Positions 53,207 through 63,411 of a stretch of 64,000 bases of DNA are shown in pieces. The notes under the pieces were generated by a model. It made no database searches. It was given only the letters and a program-made list of their open reading frames with translations, and was not told the origin of the DNA. Position numbers and translations under genes: made by a program. Source of the stretch: Ectothiorhodospiraceae bacterium WFHF3C12. Its GTDB lineage: Bacteria; Pseudomonadota; Gammaproteobacteria; Nitrococcales; Nitrococcaceae. The stretch lies in the NCBI GenBank assembly GCA_013519935.1, contig JACDUA010000009.1, positions 17,362 through 81,361 on the forward strand, given 5' to 3'. The first letter of the stretch is position 1; every line of letters starts with the position of its first letter.

Positions 53207-53322
53207 ACCTCAATCTCCTCGCTCCTGGGGGTTGCGGCGGGTAATTGCAGTCTGCGCTGCCCGCCTTGTTCTGTTCCGCCGGTCCCGTAATCATCGATCT
53301 GGCAGCGAAAATGTCAAGACCG

Positions 53323-53342
53323 AATGTTCGAAAATGAACATT
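53323..53342. promoter_or_regulatory. GlpR operator
   Basis: AATGTTCGAAAATGAACATT is a perfect inverted repeat (7-base arms around GAAAAT) and closely matches the E. coli GlpR site. It lies between glpK (start 53206) and glpR (start 53437), so it can control glpK and autoregulate the glpR-D-STPQUV run. The remainder of the 230-bp gap shows no other clear element. Confidence 0.85.
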
Positions 53343-53436
53343 TCGGGTTAGACTCGTGAAAACGGCCGTTGCCCGATACCGCGCTGCCCGGTTGCCCGTG
53401 CCGCCCGGCAGGAATCGATGAAGAGGGAGCCCGAAA

Positions 53437-54258
53437 ATGCCCAGCGAGGAGCGCCATGTAGAGCTCAACCGTCGACAGGAGGCCATGCTGGAGCTGGTGC
53501 GCCAGCGCGGCTTCATCTCCGTGGAGGAGCTCGCCCAGCATTTCGACATGACCGCCCAGACCATTCGGCGGGACATCAACGCCCTGTGCAGGGTGGGGCT
53601 GCTGCGCCGCTACCATGGCGGGGCGGGGCTGCCGTCGAGCGTTGAGAACGCCGCGTACACCGCACGCCAGGTCCTGTGTCTCGAGGAGAAACAGCGCATC
53701 GCCCGTGCCGTGGCCGAGGAGGTGCCCGACCAGGCTTCATTGTTCATCACGCTGGGCACGACCACGGAAGAAGTGGCCAAGGCCCTCATGGGCCACCGCG
53801 GATTGCGGGTGATCACCAACAACCTCAATGTCGCGACCATCCTCAGCGGCAACAAGTCCTTCGAGATCATCGTCGCCGGTGGCGTGGTGCGCCAGCGCGA
53901 CCGGGGGATCACCGGCGAGCCCACCATCGACTTCATCAACCAGTTCAAGGTGGACATCGGCGTCATCGGCATCTCGGGAGTAGACGCCGACGGTACGCTG
54001 CTGGATTTCGACTATCGCGAGGTGCGTGTCCAGCAATCCATCATCGCCAATTCGCGCACGGTGTTCCTTGCCGCCGATCACACCAAGTTCGGGCGCAACG
54101 CGCTGGTGCGGCTGGGTGATCTGTCCCAGATCAACACCTTGTTCACCGACGTCGAGCCCCCGTCGACGGTGCGGAAGCTCCTGCAGGAGCACGGTGGCCG
54201 CGTGGTGGTTGCGCCGCCCCTGGGTGTCGTGGAGACGGTGTCGGACTTCGCAAATTAG
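53437..54258 (+). CDS. glpR: glycerol-3-phosphate regulon repressor (DeoR family)
   Basis: This 273-residue DeoR-family repressor has an N-terminal HTH (FISVEELAQHFDMTAQTIRRDINAL, split here at ~26-50) and a sugar-phosphate sensing domain (ITLGTTTEEVAKAL, ITNNLNVATIL, ADHTKFGRNALVRLGDL). It should bind the palindrome at 53323-53342 and release it with glycerol 3-phosphate. GAGGGAG precedes the ATG. It is followed by glpD after 106 bp. Confidence 0.94.
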   Translation: MPSEERHVELNRRQEAMLELVRQRGFISVEELAQHFDMTAQTIRRDINALCRVGLLRRYHGGAGLPSSVENAAYTARQVLCLEEKQRIARAVAEEVPDQASLFITLGTTTEEVAKALMGHRGLRVITNNLNVATILSGNKSFEIIVAGGVVRQRDRGITGEPTIDFINQFKVDIGVIGISGVDADGTLLDFDYREVRVQQSIIANSRTVFLAADHTKFGRNALVRLGDLSQINTLFTDVEPPSTVRKLLQEHGGRVVVAPPLGVVETVSDFAN

Positions 54259-54259
54259 A

Positions 54260-54307
54260 TTTTCACTTTTGATCGTTAAGAGCCTATGCTATGTTGCATT
54301 GTGAAAA
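54260..54307. promoter_or_regulatory. inverted repeat before glpD
   Basis: TTTTCAC (54260-54266) and GTGAAAA (54301-54307) form a 7-base inverted repeat 34 bp apart in the AT-rich glpR-glpD gap. It may be a second promoter/operator for glpD, separate from the upstream GlpR site, but no clear -10/-35 pair stands out. Confidence 0.4.
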
Positions 54308-54364
54308 TGGTGGAAACGCGGACGGTCACGGAGGACATGACCGCCGCGGATCGGATGAGGCGTC

Positions 54365-55927
54365 ATGGCTCTCGGCGACGAAATCGACCTGCTTATCATC
54401 GGAGGCGGCATCAATGGCGCCGGGATTGCCCGGGATGCCGCGGGGCGCGGCCTCCGGGTAGCGCTCTGCGAACAGGGCGACCTCGCCAATTTCACGTCCT
54501 CCGCGAGCACCAAGCTGGTCCATGGCGGTCTGCGCTACCTCGAGTACTACGAGTTCATGCTGGTGCGGAAAGCGCTCAAGGAGCGGGAGGTGCTGCTCGG
54601 TATCGCGCCGCACATCATCTGGCCGTTGCGCTTCGTCATGCCGCATGTAACTGAATTGCGCCCGGCCTGGATGATCCGGCTGGGGCTGTTTCTCTACGAT
54701 CACCTCGGCGGGCGCAAGCGCCTGCCCGCCTCTTCGGGCGTCAAGCTGCGCCAGCATCCGGCCGGCGAGCCGCTGGACGACCGCCTGGTGCGCGGATTCG
54801 AATATTCGGATTGCTGGGTTCAGGATGCACGCCTGGTGGTGCTCAACTGTCAGGACGCGGAAGCCAACGGTGCCCGGATAATGCCGCGTACGCGCTGCGT
54901 GGGCGCGGAGCGGGACGATCATGGCTGGACGGCTACACTGCGTTCCACGGCGGACGGTGCCGAGCAGCAGGTGCGCGCGCGAATGCTCGTCAATGCCGCG
55001 GGCCCCTGGGTCGGGGAAATGCTGGGCACGACGACGCAGCATCCGCCCCAGAAAGCGGTGCAACTGGTCAAGGGCAGTCATATCGTGGTGCCCAAGCTCT
55101 TCGACCACGAATACGCCTATATCTTCCAGCACACCGACGGGCGCATCGTCTTCGCCATTCCGTACGAGGGCGACTTCACGCTCATCGGCACCACGGATGT
55201 TGTCTACCACGGTGATCCGTCCCAGGCCTCGGCCTCTGCTGAGGAAATCGAATATCTCTGCGAGGCCGTGAACCGGTATTTTCGCGAGCCCGTATCGCCC
55301 GGGGACGTGGTCTGGACCTATTCCGGCGTGCGGGCGCTCTACGACGAGGACGAGAGCGAGAACGCCTCCGCGGTGAGCCGGGACTACGAGCTCAACCTGG
55401 ACCGCGACGGCGCGCCGGTGCTGTCGGTATTCGGCGGCAAGATCACCACCTACCGGACCCTGGCCAACGAGGCCCTGCAGCGCATCGGCGAGGTTCTGAA
55501 CGTGACCGCGGGGCCGTGGACCGGCGATGCACCGCTGCCGGGGGGCGACATGCCGAACGGGGACTTCGAGGGCTATCTGGCCAGCCTCCGGGCGCGCTAC
55601 CCCTGGTTGCCGGAAAGCCTGCTATACCGATGGGTGCGGAACTACGGCTCGCGCACCGTAGGCCTGATTGGCGCGGCGGGCTCGATAAGCGACCTGGGCC
55701 GGCATTTCGGGGCTGATCTCTACGAGGCGGAGCTTTCTTACCTGAAGGAAAACGAGTGGGCCCGTACCGCGGACGATGTGCTCTGGAGACGCAGCAAGCT
55801 CGGTCTGAGGCTCACGCAGGCACAGGTCGGGGCCGTTCAGGCCTGGCTTGACGCCGAGGATAAGGAGGAGAGAGGTGGATTCGATGTTTCTCGAACCGGG
55901 GAGCAGCGGCGGGACGGTCCCGCCTGA
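54365..55927 (+). CDS. glpD: aerobic glycerol-3-phosphate dehydrogenase
   Basis: This 520-residue FAD enzyme oxidises glycerol 3-phosphate to dihydroxyacetone phosphate and passes electrons to quinones at the membrane. The FAD strand is DLLIIGGGINGAGIARDAAGRG, followed by SSASTKLVHGGLRYLEYYEF and IFGGKITTYR-type region (VFGGKITTYRTLAN). GATGAGG precedes the ATG. It lies between glpR and the glycerol ABC genes. Confidence 0.96.
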   Translation: MALGDEIDLLIIGGGINGAGIARDAAGRGLRVALCEQGDLANFTSSASTKLVHGGLRYLEYYEFMLVRKALKEREVLLGIAPHIIWPLRFVMPHVTELRPAWMIRLGLFLYDHLGGRKRLPASSGVKLRQHPAGEPLDDRLVRGFEYSDCWVQDARLVVLNCQDAEANGARIMPRTRCVGAERDDHGWTATLRSTADGAEQQVRARMLVNAAGPWVGEMLGTTTQHPPQKAVQLVKGSHIVVPKLFDHEYAYIFQHTDGRIVFAIPYEGDFTLIGTTDVVYHGDPSQASASAEEIEYLCEAVNRYFREPVSPGDVVWTYSGVRALYDEDESENASAVSRDYELNLDRDGAPVLSVFGGKITTYRTLANEALQRIGEVLNVTAGPWTGDAPLPGGDMPNGDFEGYLASLRARYPWLPESLLYRWVRNYGSRTVGLIGAAGSISDLGRHFGADLYEAELSYLKENEWARTADDVLWRRSKLGLRLTQAQVGAVQAWLDAEDKEERGGFDVSRTGEQRRDGPA

Positions 55928-55990
55928 GCTGCGCTATGCGGCGCATGGCCGCCATGTGACGGGTGAGCCCGTTGCGGCGGGGGGTGTGCG

Positions 55991-57079
55991 ATGACGCTGA
56001 GCCTGGAAAGCGTAACCAAGCGGGTCGGTGAAGAGACGCACATCTATCCCACCGACCTGACCCTGGAGAACGGCACGATGAACGTGCTTCTGGGACCGAC
56101 GCTAGCCGGCAAGACGTCGCTGATGCGGCTGATGGCGGGGCTGGACCGGCCCAACGAGGGGCGTGTGCTGTGGAACGGTGAGGACGTCACCGGTGTGCGG
56201 GTACAGGACCGCAAGGTGGCGATGGTCTACCAGCAGTTCATCAACTACCCGACGCTGTCGGTGTACGAAAACATCGCCTCGCCGCTGCGCCTGATGGGCA
56301 AATCCAGAGACGAGATCGATCGGGCGGTGCGGCAGACCGCCGAGCTGCTCAAGCTCGAGCCAATGCTCTCCCGGCAACCGCTGGAGCTGTCGGGTGGTCA
56401 GCAGCAGCGTTGCGCGCTGGCCCGCGCCCTGGTCAAGGAGGCGCAGCTGGTGCTCCTGGACGAGCCACTGGCCAACCTGGACTACAAGCTGCGCGAGGAG
56501 CTGCGTGCCGAGATCCCGCGGATTTTCGAGCAGTCCGGTTCCATCTTCGTTTACGCCACCACCGAGCCGGAGGAGGCGCTGCTGTTGGGCGGCAACACGG
56601 CGGCCCTGTGGCAGGGCCGGGTGACCCAGTTCGGGCCGACGCCGGACGTCTATCGCAAGCCGGCGGACGCCACCACCGCACGCGTGTTCTCGGATCCGCC
56701 CATGAACTTCCTGCAGATCTCCAAGGCCGGCGACCGGATCCTCTTCGGCGAGGGTCAGGTGGCGGAGGCCACGGGCCCACTCGCCAACCTCGCCGACGGC
56801 CGTTATACCGCCGGTTTCAGGCCCAATCACCTGGAGATCGAGCGCCATACGGACGCGGCGCTGGAGTTCCGCTGCACGCTGGCCGTCACGGAGATCACCG
56901 GCTCGGAGACCTTCGTCCACCTGGACCATGGCGACGAGCGCTGGGTGGGCGTAATCCAGGGCGTGCGCGATCTCGAAATCGGCGCGGTGATGCCCGTCTA
57001 CCTGGATCCCGCGCACGTCTACATCTTCGGCGAGGACGGGTCGCTGGTGGCGCCGGCGACCTACGCCCTGGCTGCCTGA
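55991..57079 (+). CDS. glpS: glycerol ABC transporter ATP-binding subunit GlpS, degenerate ATP-site residues
   Basis: This 362-residue ATPase of the MalK/UgpC type should pair with GlpT in glycerol import. Its signature LSGGQQQR (133-140) and Walker B LVLLDE (153-158) are intact. The Walker A reads GPTLAGKT (35-42), with Leu in place of the conserved Gly, and the switch-loop His is Thr (YATTEPEEA, T191). Its own nucleotide-binding half therefore looks weakened. A C-terminal TOBE-like domain follows. GlpT begins 9 bp after its stop. Confidence 0.9.
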   Translation: MTLSLESVTKRVGEETHIYPTDLTLENGTMNVLLGPTLAGKTSLMRLMAGLDRPNEGRVLWNGEDVTGVRVQDRKVAMVYQQFINYPTLSVYENIASPLRLMGKSRDEIDRAVRQTAELLKLEPMLSRQPLELSGGQQQRCALARALVKEAQLVLLDEPLANLDYKLREELRAEIPRIFEQSGSIFVYATTEPEEALLLGGNTAALWQGRVTQFGPTPDVYRKPADATTARVFSDPPMNFLQISKAGDRILFGEGQVAEATGPLANLADGRYTAGFRPNHLEIERHTDAALEFRCTLAVTEITGSETFVHLDHGDERWVGVIQGVRDLEIGAVMPVYLDPAHVYIFGEDGSLVAPATYALAA

Positions 57080-57088
57080 GGTAGAGCA

Positions 57089-58195
57089 ATGGCGAAGATA
57101 ACACTATCGAACCTGGCGCATTCCTATCTGCCCGACCCGCAGGGCCCGGAGGACTATGCGCTCAAGGAGCTCGACCATGTCTGGGAGGATGGGCGCGCGT
57201 ATGCGCTGCTCGGGCCGTCGGGCTGCGGCAAGACCACGCTGCTGAATATCATCTCGGGGCTTTTGACGCCTTCGCAGGGGCGCATCCTGTTCAACGACGA
57301 GGACGTCACCGACAAGGCCACGGCCACGCGCAATATCGCCCAGGTTTTCCAGTTCCCCGTGGTCTACGACACGATGAGCGTCCGCGACAACCTGGCGTTC
57401 CCGCTGCGCAACCGCGGCGCCGCCGCCTCCCACGTGCGCGAGCGGGTCAGCGCGATCGCGAAGATGATCGGCATGGAGCATGACCTCGATCGCAGGGCCA
57501 GCGGGTTGACCGCCGACTCGAAGCAGAAGATCAGCCTTGGCCGCGGCATGGTGCGCGGCGACGTCAACGCCATCCTCTTCGACGAGCCGCTAACGGTGAT
57601 CGATCCGCACATGAAGTGGGAGCTGCGCACTCAGCTGAAGTCGCTGCACCGTGAATTCGGCCACACGATGATCTATGTGACCCACGACCAGACCGAAGCG
57701 CTGACCTTCGCCGACGAAGTGGTCGTGATGCATGAAGGGCGGGTGGTGCAGATGGGCACCCCCGAGGAGCTGTTCGAGCGGCCCGCCCACACGTTTGTCG
57801 GTTACTTCATCGGTTCGCCGGGCATGAACTTTCTCGATGCCCACGTGAAGGGCGCCAAGGCCAGCGTGGACGGCACCGAGATCGACCTGGGCGCCGACTA
57901 CGGCGAGCCCGCCGGACGGGTGCGCATCGGCGTGCGGCCGGAGTTCGTCACCTACCATGCCGGCGGGTCCGGTCTGCCGGTGCACCTGCGCCGGGTGGAG
58001 GACGTTGGCCGGCACAAGGTCCTGCGCACCGACTTCTTCGGTAACGAGCTCAACGCCCTGGCCCCGGAAGGCGCGGAAGTGCCCGCCGATTCCGGCCGGC
58101 TGTCCTTCGACCCCCGGGGCATCAATGTCTACGTGGATGACTGGCGGCTGGCGCCGCGGGATGCCGCACCGGGGCCGAGCGGGAGGGCTGCATGA
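57089..58195 (+). CDS. glpT: glycerol ABC transporter ATP-binding subunit GlpT, degenerate signature
   Basis: This 368-residue ATPase has a canonical Walker A (GPSGCGKT, 42-49), Walker B (AILFDE, 161-166) and switch His199 in YVTHDQTEA. Its signature motif is LTADSKQK (140-147) instead of LSGGQ. Together with GlpS this predicts one normal and one degenerate ATP site per dimer. A TOBE-type tail follows. The stop overlaps the glpP start (ATGA). The symbol follows the Rhizobium glp naming and is not the E. coli GlpT antiporter. Confidence 0.9.
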   Translation: MAKITLSNLAHSYLPDPQGPEDYALKELDHVWEDGRAYALLGPSGCGKTTLLNIISGLLTPSQGRILFNDEDVTDKATATRNIAQVFQFPVVYDTMSVRDNLAFPLRNRGAAASHVRERVSAIAKMIGMEHDLDRRASGLTADSKQKISLGRGMVRGDVNAILFDEPLTVIDPHMKWELRTQLKSLHREFGHTMIYVTHDQTEALTFADEVVVMHEGRVVQMGTPEELFERPAHTFVGYFIGSPGMNFLDAHVKGAKASVDGTEIDLGADYGEPAGRVRIGVRPEFVTYHAGGSGLPVHLRRVEDVGRHKVLRTDFFGNELNALAPEGAEVPADSGRLSFDPRGINVYVDDWRLAPRDAAPGPSGRAA

Positions 58196-59064
58196 TGGAG
58201 AAACCGGTCTATCACAAGGCCTGGCTGCTGGTCCTGCCGATGCTGGCGCTGGTGTGCTTCTCGGCCATTGTGCCGCTGATGACCGTGGTCAACTACTCGG
58301 TGCAGGACACCTTCGGCCAGAACAACTTCTTCTGGGCCGGCCTGGCCTGGTTCACGGAGACGCTGGCGTCCGAGCGCGTGCACGGCGCGCTGGGCCGGCA
58401 GGCCCTGTTTACCGGGCTGATCCTGGCGATCGAGGTCCCGCTCGGCATCTTCGTGGCGCTGAACATGCCCAAGAAAGGGTTCTGGTCCACGTTCTGCCTG
58501 GTCGCCATGTCCCTGCCGCTGCTCATCCCGTGGAACGTGGTGGGCACCATCTGGCAGATCTTCGGCCGCGTCGACATCGGCCTGTTGGGCTGGACCCTGG
58601 ACCACCTGGGGGTGGACTACAACTACACGCGGGACACGCTGGATGCCTGGATAACCCTGGTGCTCATGGACGTTTGGCACTGGACCTCGCTGGTCGCGCT
58701 GCTGGCGTTCGCGGGTCTGAAGTCCATTCCCGACGCCTACTACCAGGCGGCCAAGATCGACCAGGCCAGCCGCTGGAAGGTGTTTCGCTACATCGAGCTG
58801 CCCAAGATGCGCGGGGTGCTGACCATCGCGATCCTGCTGCGCTTCATGGACAGCTTCAAGATCTATACCGAGCCCTTCGTGGTCACCGGCGGCGGTCCGG
58901 GCAATGCGACCACGTTCCTGTCCATCGACCTGGTCAAGATGGCGCTCGGGCAGTTCAACCTCGGCAGTGCCGCCGCATATTCCATCGTCTATTTCCTGAT
59001 CATCCTGTCGGTGAGCTGGGTCTTCTACACCGTGATGATCAACATGGACAAGAAGGGTACCTGA
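58192..59064 (+). CDS. glpP: glycerol ABC transporter permease GlpP
   Basis: This 290-residue MalF-type permease has six membrane helices and the EAA coupling loop (DAYYQAAKIDQASRWKVFRYIELP). It starts inside the glpT stop codon (ATGA overlap) and is followed by glpQ 1 bp later, so it is translationally coupled. It forms the channel with GlpQ. The run glpS-T-P-Q-U-V matches the glycerol importer described in Rhizobium. Confidence 0.93.
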   Translation: MMEKPVYHKAWLLVLPMLALVCFSAIVPLMTVVNYSVQDTFGQNNFFWAGLAWFTETLASERVHGALGRQALFTGLILAIEVPLGIFVALNMPKKGFWSTFCLVAMSLPLLIPWNVVGTIWQIFGRVDIGLLGWTLDHLGVDYNYTRDTLDAWITLVLMDVWHWTSLVALLAFAGLKSIPDAYYQAAKIDQASRWKVFRYIELPKMRGVLTIAILLRFMDSFKIYTEPFVVTGGGPGNATTFLSIDLVKMALGQFNLGSAAAYSIVYFLIILSVSWVFYTVMINMDKKGT

Positions 59065-59065
59065 C

Positions 59066-59950
<885 letters not shown>

Positions 59951-59963
59951 GGGGGAAAGCCGG

Positions 59964-60371
59964 ATGTCCAGAGCGAAGAAGATCGACACGTCGTTCCTCG
60001 GTGTGGCCCTGGCCTGGCTGGCGGTATTGGCCTGGCTGTTCCTGATCACGCCGGAGAACCGGGATGGCGGCTTCGGCTGGACGGTGCCGATGGTGCAGCA
60101 GGGCTGGATGGCCTGGGTGGTGCCCACCGCGCTGTTCTTTCACATCATCGCCGGGTTGCTGCTCGTGTTCAGCTATCTCGGCCTGCGGTTTCCGGAGACG
60201 CCGAGCCGGGGCATCCTCGGTATCGAAACGACTCGCGGCGACCGTCTGTTCATCAGTCTTCTGGGCTCGGCCTGGATCAACCTGGCCTGGCTCGGACTGA
60301 TCGGCGCCCAGCAGTGGATGGCGCTGATCGTCTGCCTGATCTTCGCGGCGGCAGTATTCCGCTGGGTGTGA
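59964..60371 (+). CDS. glpU: DUF2160 membrane protein GlpU
   Basis: This 135-residue protein has three to four membrane helices and is the small DUF2160 protein always placed between the permeases and binding protein of the glpSTPQUV transporter. Its role in transport is not established. A GGGGGAAAG site precedes the start. A 75-bp gap with a hairpin follows before glpV. Confidence 0.85.
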   Translation: MSRAKKIDTSFLGVALAWLAVLAWLFLITPENRDGGFGWTVPMVQQGWMAWVVPTALFFHIIAGLLLVFSYLGLRFPETPSRGILGIETTRGDRLFISLLGSAWINLAWLGLIGAQQWMALIVCLIFAAAVFRWV

Positions 60372-60383
60372 TCGGGTTTTTCG

Positions 60384-60411
60384 ACCCCGTGGCGGATCAA
60401 CGTCGCGGGGT
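60384..60411 (+). repeat. hairpin in the glpU-glpV gap
   Basis: ACCCCG and CGGGGT form a 6-bp stem with a 16-base loop just upstream of glpV. Such hairpins can protect mRNA ends and raise expression of the binding protein relative to the membrane subunits. The stem is short, so this is tentative. Confidence 0.4.
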
Positions 60412-60446
60412 TTCAACAATGAGCGAAGAAGAAGGGAGGAGGACCC

Positions 60447-62156
60447 ATGTCCTTTAGCAACAAGACCGCAACCGCGATAGCGCTCGCGCTGACCCTGACG
60501 GGTGGCTCGGCGCTGGCGGGTATGGAGGAAGCGCGCCAGTTCCTCGACGAGGAAATCGACGGGCTCTCCTCGCTCTCCCGCGCCGAGCAGGAAAAGGAGA
60601 TGCAGTGGTTCATCGATGCCGCCAAGGAGTTCCAGGGCATGGAGATCGATGTGGTCTCCGAAACCATCACCACGCACAAATACGAATCCGAGGTGCTGGC
60701 CGAATGGTTCTCGAAGATCACCGGTATCCAGGTCACCCACGACCTGATCGGTGAGGGCGACGTCATCGAGAAGCTGCAGACCCAGATGCAGTCCGGGCAG
60801 AACATCTACGATGCCTACGTCAACGACGCCGACCTGATCGGAACCCACTGGCGCTATCAGCAGGTGCGCAGCCTCAGTGACTGGATCGATGGAGAGGGCG
60901 CCGACGTGACCAGCCCCACGCTGGATCTCGACGACTTCATCGGCACGCGGTTTACCACGGCGCCCGATGGCAAGATCTACCAGTTGCCGGACCAGCAGTT
61001 CGCCAACCTCTACTGGTTCCGCTACGACTGGTTCAACGACCCGGAGATCAAGGCGGAGTTCAAGGATGAGTATGGCTACGAGCTGGGTGTGCCGGTCAAC
61101 TGGGCGGCCTACGACGACATTGCCGAGTTCTTCACGGGCAAGGAGATCGACGGCAAGCAGGTCTATGGCAACATGGACTACGGCAAGAAGGACCCGTCGC
61201 TGGGCTGGCGCTTCACCGACGCCTGGATGTCCATGGCCGGTATGGGCTCCAAGGGCGAACCGAACGGTTTCCCCGTGGACGAGTGGGGCATCCGCGTCAA
61301 CGAAGACTACCAGCCCGTCGGCTCCTGCATGTCCCGTGGCGGCGCCACCAACTCGCCGGCGGCGGTCTACGCCATCGAGCGGTACCTGCACTGGCTCGAC
61401 AACTACGCGCCGCCCGCCGCTGCCGGCATGACCTTCTCCGAGGCCGGGCCGGTGCCGGCACAGGGCAACATCGCCCAGCAGATGTTCTGGTACACCGCCT
61501 TTACCGCCGACATGGTGAAGGACGGTCTCCCGGTGGTGAACGAGGACGGCACCCCGAAGTGGCGCATGGCGCCCAGCCCCCACGGTGCTTACTGGGAAGA
61601 GGGCATGAAGGTCGGTTACCAGGACGTCGGTTCCTGGACGCTGATGAAGTCCACTCCCACCAAGCGGGCCAAGGCGGCCTGGCTCTACGCCCAGTTCGTC
61701 ACCTCCAAGACGGTGGACGTGAAGAAGTCCCACGAGGGCCTGACCTTCATCCGCGAGAGCACCATCGAGCACGAGAGCTTCACCGAGCGCGCGCCGAAGC
61801 TGGGCGGCCTGGTCGAGTTCTACCGTAGCCCGGCGCGGGTGCGCTGGTCGGACACGGGTATCAACGTCCCGGACTATCCGAAGCTCGCGCAGCTGTGGTG
61901 GCAGAACATCGGTGATGCCGCCGCCGGCGCCAAGAGCCCCAAGGAAGCCCTGACCGGTCTGTGCGAGGCGCAGGAACAGGTCCTGGCAAGGCTCGAGCGT
62001 GCCGGAGTCCAGGGGGACAAAGGCCCCAAGCTGAACGAGGCGCGTGACCCTCAGTACTGGCTGGATCAGCCAGGCGCGCCGAAGCCGAAGCTCGACAATG
62101 AGGATCCGGAACCCAAGACCGTTCCGTACGACGAGCTGGTCAAGTCCTGGCAGTAA
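60447..62156 (+). CDS. glpV: glycerol ABC transporter substrate-binding protein GlpV
   Basis: This 569-residue extracellular solute-binding protein has a signal peptide (SFSNKTATAIALALTLTGGSALAG) and the family start MEEARQFLDEEIDGLSSLSRAEQ. It is longer than most sugar-binding proteins, as in other GlpV. It should capture glycerol for GlpP/GlpQ. GGGAGGAGG precedes the ATG. The operon ends here, followed by a hairpin. Confidence 0.93.
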   Translation: MSFSNKTATAIALALTLTGGSALAGMEEARQFLDEEIDGLSSLSRAEQEKEMQWFIDAAKEFQGMEIDVVSETITTHKYESEVLAEWFSKITGIQVTHDLIGEGDVIEKLQTQMQSGQNIYDAYVNDADLIGTHWRYQQVRSLSDWIDGEGADVTSPTLDLDDFIGTRFTTAPDGKIYQLPDQQFANLYWFRYDWFNDPEIKAEFKDEYGYELGVPVNWAAYDDIAEFFTGKEIDGKQVYGNMDYGKKDPSLGWRFTDAWMSMAGMGSKGEPNGFPVDEWGIRVNEDYQPVGSCMSRGGATNSPAAVYAIERYLHWLDNYAPPAAAGMTFSEAGPVPAQGNIAQQMFWYTAFTADMVKDGLPVVNEDGTPKWRMAPSPHGAYWEEGMKVGYQDVGSWTLMKSTPTKRAKAAWLYAQFVTSKTVDVKKSHEGLTFIRESTIEHESFTERAPKLGGLVEFYRSPARVRWSDTGINVPDYPKLAQLWWQNIGDAAAGAKSPKEALTGLCEAQEQVLARLERAGVQGDKGPKLNEARDPQYWLDQPGAPKPKLDNEDPEPKTVPYDELVKSWQ

Positions 62157-62172
62157 ACCGCCAGGCTCGCAT

Positions 62173-62193
62173 CCGGGGCCCGCAGGGCCCCGG
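62173..62193. terminator. hairpin ending the glp operon
   Basis: CCGGGGCCC and GGGCCCCGG form a perfect 9-bp stem with loop GCA between the ends of glpV and the convergent flavoprotein gene. There is no T-run. It probably marks both transcript ends. Confidence 0.6.
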
Positions 62194-62236
62194 TGCGCCC
62201 TTCCCTGTCAAGGTATATCAGGCCCGTACCCGGCCG

Positions 62237-63238
62237 CTATCCGAAAGCTGACAGCACGCGTCCGGCCAGTCCCAGCCCGCTGAGATACGCATTCTCCACG
62301 TTGGACCGGCCCTGAACCCAGTCTCCGCATACGCCAATCCCCGCTGTGGCGTCGTAGAGGGTTTCCGCCTCCAGTGGCGCATCGACCCGCGCGTAGCGCC
62401 AGCGATGGCAATCCAGCGAAACGGGCCACCGGGTGGGCCGCTCGATCTGCGAGAAGAAGGCGTCCAGCAGCACGCGCTTGATCGCCCCTGGGGCCTGCTC
62501 CAGGTGTCCCGCCGACCAGTCCGCCTGGGCATGCAGTACCCAGGTTTCCCCGTCCGGCCGGCCGGGTTTGGTGCCGTTGCGGCAAGCCCAGGCCACGGCG
62601 CCGCGGTCGAAACGGGCGGCGTCGAAATCCACGTCCAGCCGCTGTTTGAACTCGGCCATCACCGCCCAGCACGGTGACAGCGTAATCGTGGCGACGCGGT
62701 CAGCCAGGGCCGGTGCCGCTTCCAGCAGCGGCAATGCCTGCGGGGCCGGCAGCGCCAGGAGAACGCCGTCGAAGGTCCCGGGCAGCGGCCCGTCCTCGTC
62801 CTTCAGCCGCCAGGCATCGCCTTGGCGTTCGAGCGCCGTTACCCGGCTCTGGCGGTGAACCGTCAGTCCGTCGGCCAGTGCCCGGACGGGCGCGTTCATG
62901 GTTTCCAGGCCCACGTACCGCGGCTGCGCGTCGGCCACGAAAACCTTGCCCTGGGGGGTGAAGCGGGCCAGCCGCGGCTGCCAGGTATCGGCGGCGCCCT
63001 CCCTGCGCCAGGCCTCCACCTGCTCGACGAAGCGAGCGTCGCGGGCGCGGAAGTACTGGGCGCCATGATCGACGGCGGGGATATCGCCGCGCCGGGTGGC
63101 CATGCGGCCGCCGAGACCCCGGGATTTCTCGAAAACGGTCACCGCGACGCCACCGTCGGCCAGGCGGCGGGCACAGGCGAGGCCGGCCATGCCGGCACCG
63201 ACGATGGCGATGCGCGGCGACAGCGCTGTATCGGACAT
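62237..63238 (-). CDS. renalase-like NAD(P)/FAD-dependent oxidoreductase
   Basis: This 333-residue flavoprotein has the FAD strand RIAIVGAGMAGLACARRLAD, the tag EKSRGLGGRMATRR and a C-terminal FAD contact GVCGDWVQGRSNVENAYLSG, the pattern of bacterial renalases, which oxidise wrongly reduced nicotinamide isomers. The frame opens upstream to 63343, but the ATG at 63238 begins the FAD strand. It is convergent with glpV and divergent from the hemerythrin-like gene. Confidence 0.87.
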   Translation of the reverse strand: MSDTALSPRIAIVGAGMAGLACARRLADGGVAVTVFEKSRGLGGRMATRRGDIPAVDHGAQYFRARDARFVEQVEAWRREGAADTWQPRLARFTPQGKVFVADAQPRYVGLETMNAPVRALADGLTVHRQSRVTALERQGDAWRLKDEDGPLPGTFDGVLLALPAPQALPLLEAAPALADRVATITLSPCWAVMAEFKQRLDVDFDAARFDRGAVAWACRNGTKPGRPDGETWVLHAQADWSAGHLEQAPGAIKRVLLDAFFSQIERPTRWPVSLDCHRWRYARVDAPLEAETLYDATAGIGVCGDWVQGRSNVENAYLSGLGLAGRVLSAFG

Positions 63239-63411
63239 GGTCAACTCCAGAAGGACCTGGGCGGGCGCGGCGTTACGGTAACCGGAGGTGGCGGCCCGTT
63301 CAATCGAGCAAAACAGGGAATCCGTCCATCGCCGGGTTGTCAAACCTCAATGGTCAGGCTACACCCAGGAAATGCCCACCCGGGTGAACGGACGCATCGG
63401 AGGTGCCGGTC

